A DNA stretch of 64,000 nucleotides from CAIYZT01 sp947461435 (GTDB lineage: Bacteria; Pseudomonadota; Alphaproteobacteria; Rhodobacterales; Rhodobacteraceae): positions 1,612,001-1,676,000 of the forward strand of contig OZ260083.1 of the NCBI GenBank assembly GCA_965284435.1. Reading direction: 5' to 3'. The position numbers were made by a program, and so were the translations under genes. The stretch's first letter is position 1; the number at the start of each line of letters is the position of its first letter. Positions 52,561-61,775 of the stretch are shown one piece after another. The notes under the pieces were generated by a model that had not been told where the DNA came from, searched no databases, and was given only the letters and a program-made list of their open reading frames with translations.

Positions 52561-52583
52561 GGCCCGCCAGTGGCGGGCCCTTC
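52561..52583 (+). terminator. Bidirectional terminator between the ArsC-like and cold-shock genes
   Basis: GGCCCGCC (52561-52568) pairs with GGCGGGCC (52572-52579) around AGT, followed by CTTC, between convergent stops. Confidence 0.6.
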
Positions 52584-52589
52584 ACTGTC

Positions 52590-52796
52590 TTAAAGCGGTC
52601 TCAGATCGCCCGCGGATTCCTTGCCGTCCCGTCCGGTCTGCAGTTCATATCCAATCTTCTGATTGTCCTGCAGTCCCTTCAGCCCAGCGCGTTCCACCGC
52701 CGAGATGTGCACAAATACGTCCTTGCCGCCCGAATCCGGCGCAATGAAGCCATAGCCCTTGGTCGAGTTAAACCATTTAACGGTGCCTGTCGGCAT
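52590..52796 (-). CDS. cspA: Cold-shock protein
   Basis: 68 residues from the ATG at 52796, with GGGGAG upstream. RNA-binding motifs are intact: GTVKWFNSTKGYGFIAPD (RNP1) and DVFVHISAVERAG (RNP2). CspA-type proteins melt RNA structures. A 190-bp upstream gap may hold a structured leader. Confidence 0.93.
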   Translation of the reverse strand: MPTGTVKWFNSTKGYGFIAPDSGGKDVFVHISAVERAGLKGLQDNQKIGYELQTGRDGKESAGDLRPL

Positions 52797-52989
52797 GCCG
52801 CTTCTCCCCTTCACAACCACCTCCGGCGGAATTGCCGAAAGCCGTGCGGCAATCCTTCAAGCCTTCGCAACGGAGGCGGATAGAAAGTCTGTCGTCACTC
52901 CTGAAATCATGCCAAAGCTTAACCGAAAATCAAGCCCGGAATCTTCGAGATGATTCGAGGGGCTAAGGGGCTGGAAAAAAAGGATAAAC

Positions 52990-53346
52990 ATGCGAAATGC
53001 GGCTTTGATGCTTGGGGTGATCGGCGGAATTTGGGCAATGTTCGTTGGATTTTTCGGTTATGGTTACACCGAAATCGTTGCCCAGAATGCCGAAGTCCAG
53101 ACGTGGCTCTGGCAAATTGATAATCCGAAATTGATTCGTTTGGCCAGTTTCGCGGCCCCCGTGCTGGCAATTGCCGGGGCCGCGATGGCGCGTTCGCGCA
53201 ATCAGGCGGCCGGAATTTTGGAAGGGGCTGCGGCCGTTCTGATCTGGTTCGCTTTTGGCTTCAACGTCTTCACGATGTTCCCCATCGCCATGCTTGCCTT
53301 GGGCGGACTTCTGGCCCTCGCGGCGCGCGAGCCAGATACGCATTGA
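52990..53346 (+). CDS. Small predicted membrane protein
   Basis: 118 residues with three to four hydrophobic helices: an N-terminal one (AALMLGVIGGIWAMFVGFFGYG), a second near LASFAAPVLAIAGAAMA, and a C-terminal pair (AAAVLIWFAFGFNVFTMFPIAMLALGGLLAL). No family is recognised with confidence. It is convergent with thrS and divergent from the cold-shock gene. Confidence 0.65.
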   Translation: MRNAALMLGVIGGIWAMFVGFFGYGYTEIVAQNAEVQTWLWQIDNPKLIRLASFAAPVLAIAGAAMARSRNQAAGILEGAAAVLIWFAFGFNVFTMFPIAMLALGGLLALAAREPDTH

Positions 53347-53368
53347 CGTGCCTTACCGCCGCCGCACC

Positions 53369-55312
53369 TTAGTGTTGCGGCGGAAGTGCATCCAGACCGA
53401 AGGTCGCGATCGCTTGGCCCAAGCTCATCGTTTCAACATGAGTTTCGCCCAAGCGCCGCACGGATACCGTGTGCTCTTCGACTTCTTTCATGCCGATGGC
53501 CAAGATCACGGGAACCTTGCCGACGGAATGTTCGCGAACCTTGTAGTTGATTTTCTCGTTGCGCACATCCGCTTCGGCGCGAACACCGGCCTTGAGCAGT
53601 TGACCAACGACTTCGTTTACAAAGCCATCCGCATCCGAAACGATTGAGGCGACAACAACCTGACGTGGGGCCAACCAGAAGGGCAGTTTTCCGGCATAGT
53701 TTTCGATCAAAATGCCAATGAACCGTTCGAATGAGCCCAAAACGGCACGGTGCAGCATGACAGGGCGGTGTTTGGCCCCGTCTTCACCCACATATTCGGC
53801 ATCCAGACGGACCGGAAGGTTGAAGTCGGCCTGGAAGGTGCCGCATTGCCATTCCCGGCCAATTGCGTCGGTCAGTTTGAAATCCAGTTTGGGGCCATAA
53901 AAGGCGCCGTCTCCGGGATTGACGATATAGGGCAGACCGAGCCCCTCGATCGCCTTTTGAAGGGCATTTTCGGCCTTGTCCCAAACCTCGTCAGATCCAA
54001 CCCGAACATCGGGTCGGGTCGAAAGCTTGATGTCGAACTTTTCAAAGCCGAGGTCTTTGTAGACCGAGGATAGGAGCGCGATAAAACCGGCGCACTCGGC
54101 CTCGATCTGATCTTCGGTGCAGAATATATGCGCGTCGTCCTGCGTGAAACCGCGCACCCGCATCAAGCCATGCATGGACCCCGAAGATTCATAGCGGTGA
54201 CATGATCCGAATTCGGCCAAGCGCAACGGCAGATCGCGATAAGACTTCAGACCTTGATTGAACACCTGCACGTGGCAGGGGCAGTTCATGGGTTTCAGGG
54301 CGTTGATGCGTTTTTCCTTGGCCCCGTCTTCGTCAACCTCCACGATGAACATATTCTCGCGGTAGGCCTCCCAGTGGCCTGATTTTTCCCAAAGCACGCG
54401 GTCAACAACCTGCGGTGTCTTAATTTCCTTGTAGCCGGCCATCCGCAGGCGGCCGCGCATGTAATCTTCCAACTGGCGATAGATGGTCCAGCCGTTGGGA
54501 TGCCAGAACACCATGCCGGGCGCTTCTTCTTGCAGGTGGAACAGTTCCATCTCGCGGCCGATCTTGCGGTGGTCGCGTTTTGCCGCCTCTTCCAGCATCG
54601 TCATATGTGCCTTCAGGTCATCGCGGTTCTTGAAGGCAAGGCCATAGATGCGCTGCAACATGGGCCGCGACGCATCGCCCAGCCAATAAGCCCCGGCGAC
54701 TTGCGTCAGCTTGAAGGCGTCGGCAGGCACCTGACCGGTATGCGCCAGATGCGGGCCGCGGCACAGATCCTGCCAAGACCCATGCCAATACATCCGAAGA
54801 TCCTCGCCCTTGGGGATGCGGTTGATCAGTTCAACCTTGAACGGTTCACCCTTGTCTTCGTAAAAGCGGATCGCCCGTGCCCGATCCCAGACTTCCGTTT
54901 TGACCGGATCGCGCGCGTTGATGATTTGCTTCATCTTTGCTTCGATCGCGCCCAGGTCTTCGGGGGTGAACGGCTCTGCCCGGTCAAAATCGTAAAACCA
55001 GCCGTAATCCCGTACGGGGCCGATGGTAACCTTCACGCTTGGCCAGATCTCTTGCACGGCGCGGGCCATGATGTGGGCGCAGTCGTGCCGGATGAGTTCC
55101 AGCGCCTGCGCTTCATCGGCGAGTGTGTGGATCGCGATGTGGGCATCGGCAAGAATGGGCCACTGCAGATCGTAATGCTGGCCGTTGACGGATGCGGAGA
55201 TGGCCTTTTTTGCCAATCCCGGGGCGATGGACAAGGCCACTTCAGCGCCGGTCACGCCTGCGGAATAGTCACGCTTGTTGCCATCGGGGAAGGTCAAAGT
55301 GATTTGGGACAT
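53369..55312 (-). CDS. thrS: Threonyl-tRNA synthetase
   Basis: 647 residues. A TGS domain starts the protein (ITLFP-like ITLTFPDGNKRDYSAGV), then the editing domain with RHDCAHIMARAVQEIWP, the catalytic core with motif 1, the zinc ligand cysteine in MNCPCHVQVFNQG, ELAEFGSCHRYESSGSMHGLMRVRGFTQDDAHIFC (motif 2), and the HRAVLGSFERF (motif 3); an anticodon-binding domain ends it. Length is normal. Confidence 0.95.
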   Translation of the reverse strand: MSQITLTFPDGNKRDYSAGVTGAEVALSIAPGLAKKAISASVNGQHYDLQWPILADAHIAIHTLADEAQALELIRHDCAHIMARAVQEIWPSVKVTIGPVRDYGWFYDFDRAEPFTPEDLGAIEAKMKQIINARDPVKTEVWDRARAIRFYEDKGEPFKVELINRIPKGEDLRMYWHGSWQDLCRGPHLAHTGQVPADAFKLTQVAGAYWLGDASRPMLQRIYGLAFKNRDDLKAHMTMLEEAAKRDHRKIGREMELFHLQEEAPGMVFWHPNGWTIYRQLEDYMRGRLRMAGYKEIKTPQVVDRVLWEKSGHWEAYRENMFIVEVDEDGAKEKRINALKPMNCPCHVQVFNQGLKSYRDLPLRLAEFGSCHRYESSGSMHGLMRVRGFTQDDAHIFCTEDQIEAECAGFIALLSSVYKDLGFEKFDIKLSTRPDVRVGSDEVWDKAENALQKAIEGLGLPYIVNPGDGAFYGPKLDFKLTDAIGREWQCGTFQADFNLPVRLDAEYVGEDGAKHRPVMLHRAVLGSFERFIGILIENYAGKLPFWLAPRQVVVASIVSDADGFVNEVVGQLLKAGVRAEADVRNEKINYKVREHSVGKVPVILAIGMKEVEEHTVSVRRLGETHVETMSLGQAIATFGLDALPPQH

Positions 55313-55502
55313 GTCGTCCTCCTCGTCGTTTTGGCGCCTACGAAACGCCCGGTTGCGGGTATGTGCGGGGTTTTTGCGCTGTGATCAAAGGCTTGTCAAC
55401 CGTTGCCAATGCGCAGCGCCGACTTTTATCGGTTCAGGCCCGCAGCAAAGAGGGCTGTCACGGCGCGCGCGCCTTGTTATAGATGGCGCCGATGAGGCCC
55501 TG

Positions 55503-56258
55503 ATGACCCAGTATCTTTCGACCCCGCAACACCGCCGGATTGCCTTTGTCCAAACCCCGGGGCAGGGGCCGGGCGTGGTGTTTCTGGGCGGCTTCAAATC
55601 GGATATGTCCGGGACCAAAGCAGTCTTTTTGCAAGACTGGGCAGATCGGACTGGCCGCGCCTTTCTGCGACTTGATTATTCGGGGCACGGGCAATCATCC
55701 GGAGAGTTTCTGGACGGCGCGATTGGCGATTGGTTTGAAGATGCCTTGGCGGCGGTAGAGGCGCTGACGCAAGGCCCGCAGATCCTTGTGGGTTCATCGA
55801 TGGGAGGGTGGATTTCCCTTCTGGTGGCCCGCAGGATACCGCAGCGGATTGCAGGTTTTGTGGGCATTGCGGCCGCCCCCGATTTCACCGAAGACAGCAT
55901 GTGGGCTGGTTTCAGCCCGCAACAAAAGGCCGATTTGGACGCCAAGGGGCGGGTCGAGTTGCCGTCGGACTATACCGATGTACCCTATGTCATCACTCAA
56001 CGTCTGATCACAGAGGGCCGCCGTCATCTTGTGCTTCAATCGCCGCTGGTTCTGCCGTTTCCGGTGCGCCTGTTGCAAGGGACCGCCGACACGGATGTGC
56101 CGCCCGCTATGGCCCTGCGCCTGATGGACCATGCCCAATCTGCTGATCTACGGTTGACGTTGGTCAAAGGGGCCGATCACCGGTTTTCAACCCCGGCGTG
56201 CTTGGCCCTGATACAAAGCAGCATCGAAGACATTCTGAAAGGATCCGACCATGCGTAG
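55503..56258 (+). CDS. Alpha/beta hydrolase, first of three
   Basis: 251 residues from the ATG at 55503, with GAGG upstream. The nucleophile elbow is LVGSSMGGWISL; the oxyanion region is VVFLGGFKSDMSGTKAVFLQD and the late histidine lies in KGADHRFS. It resembles ABHD10-like thioesterases or lipases. It overlaps the next hydrolase by 8 nt. Confidence 0.78.
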   Translation: MTQYLSTPQHRRIAFVQTPGQGPGVVFLGGFKSDMSGTKAVFLQDWADRTGRAFLRLDYSGHGQSSGEFLDGAIGDWFEDALAAVEALTQGPQILVGSSMGGWISLLVARRIPQRIAGFVGIAAAPDFTEDSMWAGFSPQQKADLDAKGRVELPSDYTDVPYVITQRLITEGRRHLVLQSPLVLPFPVRLLQGTADTDVPPAMALRLMDHAQSADLRLTLVKGADHRFSTPACLALIQSSIEDILKGSDHA

Positions 56259-57237
56259 TTTCGGGAAATGGCTGGGACGCATCCTTGTTGTCATTTTCAT
56301 CGTTTTTGGGGGTCTGTGGGCCTTTGCGCCTGCAGAACCCGTAGACCGCGAAATCAGTTTTGATTCCAGCGCAATAGGGCCCGATGTTCAAGCTTGGCTG
56401 GATCAACGCGAGTTTCAATTTTCGAACCTTAATCCGGCTGCCGCAAAGCGCATTGTCTGGGCAGGCGGCAAGGGCGAAAAGACCCCGCTTGCGGTGATCT
56501 ATGTGCACGGATTTTCGGCCAGTGCCGAAGAAATCCGGCCAGTGCCGGATGACGTTGCCAAGGCTTTGGGTGCCAATCTTTTCTTCACCCGGCTGACGGG
56601 CCATGGTCTGCCGGGCGAGGCGATGGCCAGCGCAACGGCGGGGGACTGGATCGAAGATATGGCCGAAGCGATGGCCATCGGGCGCAGACTGGGCGATCGG
56701 GTGCTTGTCTTATCCACCTCCACTGGGGGCACCTTGGCGGCCATTGCCGCCACCGATCTTGACTTGTCCGCAGATCTGGCCGGGATCGTGATGGTGTCGC
56801 CCAACTTCGGTGTGCGCCCCCTTGCGGGCAAGATCTTAGACCTGCCCTTTGCCCGGATATGGGGGCCGCTGGTGGCGGGTGTCACGCGCAGTTTCCCGCC
56901 GCAGAACGCGGCCCATGGCATGTATTGGACCACCTCTTATCCCACGATCGCCCTGTTTCCCATGGCAGCCCTTGTTCGCCATGCGGCGGCGCTGGATTAT
57001 CGCAACGTCACCACCCCGGTCCTTGTGCTGTATTCCCCGGATGATCAGGTGGTCGATCCCGCCAAGACCTTGGGATTGATGGCGCATTGGGGGGGCGATG
57101 TGCAGCTTGAACCACGCAACATGGGGCCAAACGATGACGTTTATTCGCATGTGATCGCTGGCGATATCCTGTCTCCCGGACAGACCAAGGACACCGTCGA
57201 TCTGATCGTGGCTTGGGCCGAAAAGCAGGGGTTTTGA
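56251..57237 (+). CDS. Alpha/beta hydrolase with N-terminal membrane anchor, second of three
   Basis: 328 residues. One N-terminal hydrophobic helix (about 7-26, LGRILVVIFIVFGGLWAFAP) anchors or exports it. The lid and core follow, with VIYVHGFSASAEEIRPV and the elbow LVLSTSTGGTLAAIA, where the first glycine of GxSxG is serine; the middle serine is kept. The acid is in YSPDDQVVD and the histidine near VYSHVIAGD. Its stop overlaps the next ATG. Confidence 0.75.
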   Translation: MRSFGKWLGRILVVIFIVFGGLWAFAPAEPVDREISFDSSAIGPDVQAWLDQREFQFSNLNPAAAKRIVWAGGKGEKTPLAVIYVHGFSASAEEIRPVPDDVAKALGANLFFTRLTGHGLPGEAMASATAGDWIEDMAEAMAIGRRLGDRVLVLSTSTGGTLAAIAATDLDLSADLAGIVMVSPNFGVRPLAGKILDLPFARIWGPLVAGVTRSFPPQNAAHGMYWTTSYPTIALFPMAALVRHAAALDYRNVTTPVLVLYSPDDQVVDPAKTLGLMAHWGGDVQLEPRNMGPNDDVYSHVIAGDILSPGQTKDTVDLIVAWAEKQGF

Positions 57238-57947
57238 TGCGCGAAACGCTTGTCTTTCTTCCCGGATTGATGGCCGATGCCCGTCAGTTTTTGCCGCAAT
57301 TGGTCCGTCTGGGGGCCCGCTTTGCCACGCAGATCATACTTCCTACGTTTGGCGACACGGTCGAGCAGATGTCCGAGGCGATCCTGCCCGATTTGCCGCA
57401 ACGGTTTGTGTTGATCGGCCAAGGTCTGGGTGGGAACTTGGCGCTGGATGTGGTGCGCCGTGTTCCTGACCGCGTCAGCCATATCGTCTTGCTGTCAACC
57501 GATCCGCTGGCCGAACCGCCCCAAGCTGCCGCGGAGCGTGAAATGCGCATGCTTGCCGCCCGCGCGGGGCGGTTGGACGAAGCGATGCGAGATGAATTTC
57601 CCGAAAACACTTTCGCCGACACCCCTTGGCGCGATGAGGTGCTTGCGCTGGTGCAGGATATGGCCATGGGGCTGGGCGAGGGTGTGTTTCTGCGCCAGTC
57701 GCGGGCGTTGCAGCGCCGTCCTGATCAACAAAAAACCATGCGCCGGTTCAAACTTCCGGCTTTGGTGATTGCTGGGGCGCAAGACAAGTTGGTTCCCGTG
57801 CGGCGGCAGGAATTCACGTCAAACCTGATGCCCTTTGGCAAACTGCAGGTGATAGAAACCGCCGGGCATCTTCCGTCTTTGGAAGAGCCCGAGATGACAA
57901 CGGCCGCCATCGAGGCGTTTCTTAACGGGCCCGTTTTGTTGCGCTGA
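57237..57947 (+). CDS. Alpha/beta-hydrolase-fold protein lacking the nucleophilic serine, third of three
   Basis: 236 residues from the ATG at 57237, overlapping the previous stop (TGATG). The fold is clear: ETLVFLPGLMADARQFLPQL at the start and the acid and histidine region in AGAQDKLVPVRRQEFT and ETAGHLPSLEEPE. The nucleophile elbow reads LIGQGLGGNLAL, with glycine where GxSxG has serine. It is therefore probably not a hydrolase; a single base change would restore serine. The 3' end overlaps phaZ on the other strand by 26 nt. Confidence 0.75.
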   Translation: MRETLVFLPGLMADARQFLPQLVRLGARFATQIILPTFGDTVEQMSEAILPDLPQRFVLIGQGLGGNLALDVVRRVPDRVSHIVLLSTDPLAEPPQAAAEREMRMLAARAGRLDEAMRDEFPENTFADTPWRDEVLALVQDMAMGLGEGVFLRQSRALQRRPDQQKTMRRFKLPALVIAGAQDKLVPVRRQEFTSNLMPFGKLQVIETAGHLPSLEEPEMTTAAIEAFLNGPVLLR

Positions 57948-59205
57948 TCCGGGTCACGGTTGCAGACTGATCCGTGCCAGAATTGCGATCGATGAAGTCC
58001 AAAACCAGCGGCCGGATGTTCAAACGCCAGCTTTTGCCAGCAAAAATGCCGTAGTGGCCTGCGCCAGGCTCCAGATGTTGGGCCTTCTTGGACTGCGGCA
58101 GACCTGTCAGCAGATCCAACGCGGCCAGACACTGACCAGGGGCCGAGATGTCGTCATCCTCGCCCTCAACCACCATCACAGCCACGTTTGTAATCGCGCC
58201 GATATCCACCTTCTTGCCTGCCACGACAAAGTCATTGCGCGCAATGTCACGATTTTTGAAGATACGCTCGACCGTCGACAGATAGAACTCGGCCGTCATG
58301 TCCATGACGGCCAAATATTCATCATAAAACCGGTTGTGCGCGTCATGGTCGCTGGCCTGACCCTGCGCAACGCGCATGATCTGTTCGGTAAATGCCTTTG
58401 TGTGGCGTTCCCGGTTCATCGAGATGAAGCTTTGCAGCTGCAGCAACCCCGGATAGACCAGCCGGCCAACGCCCTTGAATTTAAAACCGACGCGCTGAAT
58501 CGCTGTTTGTTCAAGTTGGCCCATCGTGACGCGGCGGCCAAAATCTGTGACGTCAGTGGCCGCTGCATCCGGGTCGATCGGCCCGCCGATCAAGGTCAGG
58601 CTGCGCGGCTGCGCGGCCGGTTCTTCAGCGGCCAGATAGGCCGTGGCGGCGAGCGTTAGGGGCGCTGGCTGACATACGGCGATCACATGAATTTCCGGAC
58701 CCAGCGCGCGCATGAATTCGACAAGGTAGAGCGTATAGTCTTCGACATCGAATTTGCCGGCCGAAACAGGAATATCGCGGGCATTGTGCCAATCTGTCAC
58801 ATAAACGTCAGCATCGGGCAGCAGACTGGCCACGGTGGATCGCAGCAAGGTGGCATAGTGACCAGACATGGGGGCCACCAAAAGGACCTTGCGCATCATC
58901 GGTTCGCGGCGGCGGACGACAAATTGCATGAGCGAGCCGAAGGGTTTTTCGATCACCGGTTCGACATCGACAAGGTGGTCTTGGCCGGTCGGACCGGGAA
59001 TAGACCGAATGCCCCAATCGGGTTTTGCGGTCATGCGACTGAAGGTGCGTTCGGTCACCTCGCCCCAGGCGGCCGTCATTTGAAGAAAAGGGTTCATCGA
59101 AAGGGCGAATGCAGGATAGCTTGACATGGCCCGGGCGGTTGCCCCCAACCATTCACTCGTGTTGCGGGCACTTTCCATCAGGTCGTAAGTGGCCATATAC
59201 TTCAT
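57922..59205 (-). CDS. phaZ: Intracellular polyhydroxyalkanoate depolymerase
   Basis: 427 residues from the ATG at 59205, with GGAG upstream. The PhaZ family is recognised from YPAFALSMNPFLQMTAAWGEVTERTF, KVLLVAPMSGHYATLLRSTV, VTDWHNARDIPV, and the late MVVEGEDDDISAPGQ and LEPGAGHYGIFAGKSWR. The catalytic cysteine-type nucleophile is in VIAVCQPAPLTLA. It degrades stored PHB. It is divergent from phaC over 101 bp and its 3' end overlaps the hydrolase opposite. Confidence 0.9.
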   Translation of the reverse strand: MKYMATYDLMESARNTSEWLGATARAMSSYPAFALSMNPFLQMTAAWGEVTERTFSRMTAKPDWGIRSIPGPTGQDHLVDVEPVIEKPFGSLMQFVVRRREPMMRKVLLVAPMSGHYATLLRSTVASLLPDADVYVTDWHNARDIPVSAGKFDVEDYTLYLVEFMRALGPEIHVIAVCQPAPLTLAATAYLAAEEPAAQPRSLTLIGGPIDPDAAATDVTDFGRRVTMGQLEQTAIQRVGFKFKGVGRLVYPGLLQLQSFISMNRERHTKAFTEQIMRVAQGQASDHDAHNRFYDEYLAVMDMTAEFYLSTVERIFKNRDIARNDFVVAGKKVDIGAITNVAVMVVEGEDDDISAPGQCLAALDLLTGLPQSKKAQHLEPGAGHYGIFAGKSWRLNIRPLVLDFIDRNSGTDQSATVTRISATKRAR

Positions 59206-59278
59206 TACCGTCTCCTGTCGCGGCACGAGGGGCCAACGCCCTTTCGCCGCACCGCCACAGTGGCATGGCGGCGCTATG

Positions 59279-59289
59279 CTGCATAGCAG
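59279..59289 (+). promoter_or_regulatory. PhaR-like operator CTGC-ATA-GCAG before phaC
   Basis: An exact CTGC-N3-GCAG site lies 17 bp before the phaC ATG, in the phaZ-phaC divergent gap. This pattern is the known PhaR recognition sequence in related bacteria. Confidence 0.55.
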
Positions 59290-59306
59290 AAAGATAGGGG
59301 CGAATA

Positions 59307-61097
59307 ATGAACATGACAACAGACGATCACGGCAAAGCGGACGGCCCCACGAAATTGGAAGCCAATCTTGCCCGGATCGAGGAATTGTCAGCCCGCATGA
59401 TGCAGGCCTTTGCCAAACGCAAGGCCAGCGATCCGGGTGTGGCGGGCCCGTCGAACGAGTTGTTCATGAAGGCGGCCGCGGCCTATGTCGCGGGAATGAT
59501 GCAGGACCCTGCCAAGGTGATGGAACATCAAATCGCGTATTGGGGGCGCACCTTAAAGCATTACGCTGCGGCCCAGACGGCCCTGGCGGGCGGCGAATTC
59601 AAGGCGCCCGAACCCGACCCGAACCTGAAAGATCGCCGCTTTTCAAACCCGTTGTGGGACACGCACCCTGCCTTCAGCTTTTTGAAAGCGCAGTACTTGA
59701 TCAACGCCGATGCGGTGAAAGAGGCCATCGGCGACATGGCGCTGGACCCAACCGAGAAAAACAGGGTCGAATACTTCACCCGCCAGATCGTCGACATGTT
59801 CGCGCCCACCAACTTTCTGGGAACAAACCCCGACGCCTTGGAAAAAGCGGTGGCGACCGACGGCGAAAGTCTTGTGCAGGGGCTTGAAAACCTTGTGGCA
59901 GATCTTGAGGCGTCTGAGGGGGATCTGCTGATTACCTTGGCCGACAAAAAGGCCTTTGTCTTGGGGCAAAACATTGCAACGACCCCGGGAAAAGTGGTCT
60001 TTCGCAACAAGATGCTGGAGTTGATCCAGTACAGCCCGAGCACGGAAACGGTGTACGAGACCCCATTGCTGATCTTTCCGCCATGGATCAACAAATTCTA
60101 TGTTCTGGATCTTAAACCGTCCAATTCGCTGGTGAAATGGATCGTGGATCAGGGCCATACGTTGTTTGTCGTCTCGTGGGTCAATCCCGATGCCAGCTTT
60201 GCCGATGTCGGCATGGATGACTATATCGAGCAGGGCTATCTGGCCGCCATAAACGAAGTGCGTGCGATCACGGGGCAAGAGCAGATCAATGCCGTGGGTT
60301 ATTGCATCGCGGGCACAACTTTGGGTCTGACATTGTCGCATTTGGAAAGCCTGGGGCAAAGCCCTGTGCGGTCGGCGACCTTTTTTACCACCCTGACGGA
60401 TTTTTCCGATCCAGGAGAGGTGGGGGTGTTTCTGGCGGCTGATTTTCTGGATGGAATTGGCCGGCAGATCGATATGGATGGGATTTTGTCCAAGACCTTC
60501 ATGGGGCGCACGTTTTCTTTCCTGCGGTCAAATGACTTGATCTATGGGCCCGCCATCAAAAGCTATATGATGGGAGAGGCGCCTCCGGCCTTTGATCTTT
60601 TGTTCTGGAATGGGGACGGCACGAATTTGCCCGGCAAAATGGCCAAGGAATACCTGTATGGGCTGTGCCGCGATGATACCTTTGCCAAGGGCAGTTTTCC
60701 GGTGCGAGGCGTGCCAACCGCCCTGTCAGGTGTCAAATTGCCGATCTGCGCCATTGCTTGCGAGACGGATCACATCGCCCATTGGCGAGGATCTTTTCGC
60801 GGCATTCAGCAGATGGGGTCGGCCGACAAGACCTTCATCTTGTCGCAGTCTGGGCATATCGCGGGGATTATAAACCCGCCCTCCAAGGAGAAATATGGCC
60901 ACTATTCCAATAGCGGGCCAATGACGTCGCCCGAAGACTGGCGCGGGGGGGCAGAGTTTCACCCCGGATCGTGGTGGCCGCGTTGGGGGGAGTGGTTGGC
61001 TGCGCGTGCAGGCAGTCAGATCCCTGCGCGATCGCCAGACCCGGCGCACAGCCTGTGTGATGCCCCGGGCACCTATGTTGTTGCCGTGCCAAGATAA
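59307..61097 (+). CDS. phaC: Class I polyhydroxyalkanoate synthase
   Basis: 596 residues. The lipase-like box is NAVGYCIAGTTLGLTL with the catalytic Cys333; the aspartate and histidine lie in CETDHIAHWRGSF and QSGHIAGIINPPS. The N-terminal region with AAYVAGMMQDPAKVMEH matches class I synthases. It polymerises hydroxyacyl-CoA into PHB granules. Confidence 0.94.
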   Translation: MNMTTDDHGKADGPTKLEANLARIEELSARMMQAFAKRKASDPGVAGPSNELFMKAAAAYVAGMMQDPAKVMEHQIAYWGRTLKHYAAAQTALAGGEFKAPEPDPNLKDRRFSNPLWDTHPAFSFLKAQYLINADAVKEAIGDMALDPTEKNRVEYFTRQIVDMFAPTNFLGTNPDALEKAVATDGESLVQGLENLVADLEASEGDLLITLADKKAFVLGQNIATTPGKVVFRNKMLELIQYSPSTETVYETPLLIFPPWINKFYVLDLKPSNSLVKWIVDQGHTLFVVSWVNPDASFADVGMDDYIEQGYLAAINEVRAITGQEQINAVGYCIAGTTLGLTLSHLESLGQSPVRSATFFTTLTDFSDPGEVGVFLAADFLDGIGRQIDMDGILSKTFMGRTFSFLRSNDLIYGPAIKSYMMGEAPPAFDLLFWNGDGTNLPGKMAKEYLYGLCRDDTFAKGSFPVRGVPTALSGVKLPICAIACETDHIAHWRGSFRGIQQMGSADKTFILSQSGHIAGIINPPSKEKYGHYSNSGPMTSPEDWRGGAEFHPGSWWPRWGEWLAARAGSQIPARSPDPAHSLCDAPGTYVVAVPR

Positions 61098-61112
61098 TTG
61101 ATCCTGTCATAG

Positions 61113-61144
61113 CTGCGTTGCAAAAAATTCATGCTGCATTGCAG
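61113..61144 (+). promoter_or_regulatory. PhaR-like operators before phaP
   Basis: CTGC-ATT-GCAG at 61134-61144 is an exact CTGC-N3-GCAG site; CTGC-GTT-GCAA at 61113-61123 is a one-mismatch copy 21 bp upstream, about two helical turns. A further CTGCAG lies in the promoter spacer at 61166-61171. Confidence 0.6.
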
Positions 61145-61152
61145 AAAAATCC

Positions 61153-61181
61153 TTGAAATGCCGCGCTGCAGCATGTATATC
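61153..61181 (+). promoter_or_regulatory. Putative sigma-70 promoter of phaP
   Basis: TTGAAA (61153-61158) and TATATC (61176-61181) with a 17-bp spacer, 49 bp before the phaP ATG. It lies immediately downstream of the operator pair, and its spacer carries another CTGCAG. Confidence 0.6.
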
Positions 61182-61230
61182 TTCTTCATGACAAACCGGG
61201 TATTGGACCCGATTTTGCAGGAGCAATTGA

Positions 61231-61680
61231 ATGACCAAGACCCCGGATTTCACAAAAGTTATGCAAGACATGATGGCGTCTTTCCCGATGGACACCACGG
61301 CGTTCCAGAACGCTTTCAAAACCCAAGCCGCATTTGGCGAAAAAATGACCGCTGTTGCCTTGGCCGCAGCAGAAAAGTCCACCGACATCAGCACCAAGTG
61401 GGCAAAAGATTCCTTGGCCAAGATGGCCGCTGCCACCAAAGCAAAAACTGAAGCCGCCGATTATTCCAAAGCTGCGTCCGATTTCGCCACGCAAGCGGCG
61501 GAACTGGCTGCTGAAAATCTGGCCGCTTTTGCAGAAGTTGCAAAAAAGGTTCAGATGGACACGGTCGAACTGATGATGGCTGCCGGCAAGGACGCGTCTG
61601 ACGAAGCTTCGGCTGCCGTCAAGAAAGCCTCGGCTGACGTCACCGCAGCGACCAAGAAAGTTGCAACTGCAGCAAAGTGA
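61231..61680 (+). CDS. phaP: Phasin
   Basis: 149 residues, mostly amphipathic helix rich in Ala and Lys, with few aromatics. It begins MTKTPDFTKVMQDMMASFPMDT and has YSKAASDFATQAAELAAENLAAFAEVAKKVQ. Phasins coat PHB granules and set their number and size. AGGAG lies upstream. Position between phaC and phaR supports the call. Confidence 0.9.
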   Translation: MTKTPDFTKVMQDMMASFPMDTTAFQNAFKTQAAFGEKMTAVALAAAEKSTDISTKWAKDSLAKMAAATKAKTEAADYSKAASDFATQAAELAAENLAAFAEVAKKVQMDTVELMMAAGKDASDEASAAVKKASADVTAATKKVATAAK

Positions 61681-61689
61681 TCTGATTTC

Positions 61690-61757
61690 GCGCCGCGTCC
61701 TCCCTCGCGGCGCAAACGGATTGGGGCGGTCTTCGTGGCCGCCCTTTCTTTTTTTCT
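61690..61757 (+). terminator. Hairpin and terminator after phaP
   Basis: GCGCCGCG (61690-61697) pairs perfectly with CGCGGCGC (61706-61713). A second stem GGGCGG (61724-61729) with CCGCCC (61739-61744) is followed by TTTCTTTTTTT, a strong intrinsic terminator that separates phaP from phaR. Confidence 0.8.
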
Positions 61758-61775
61758 GCACCTCGCCTAGACTTC

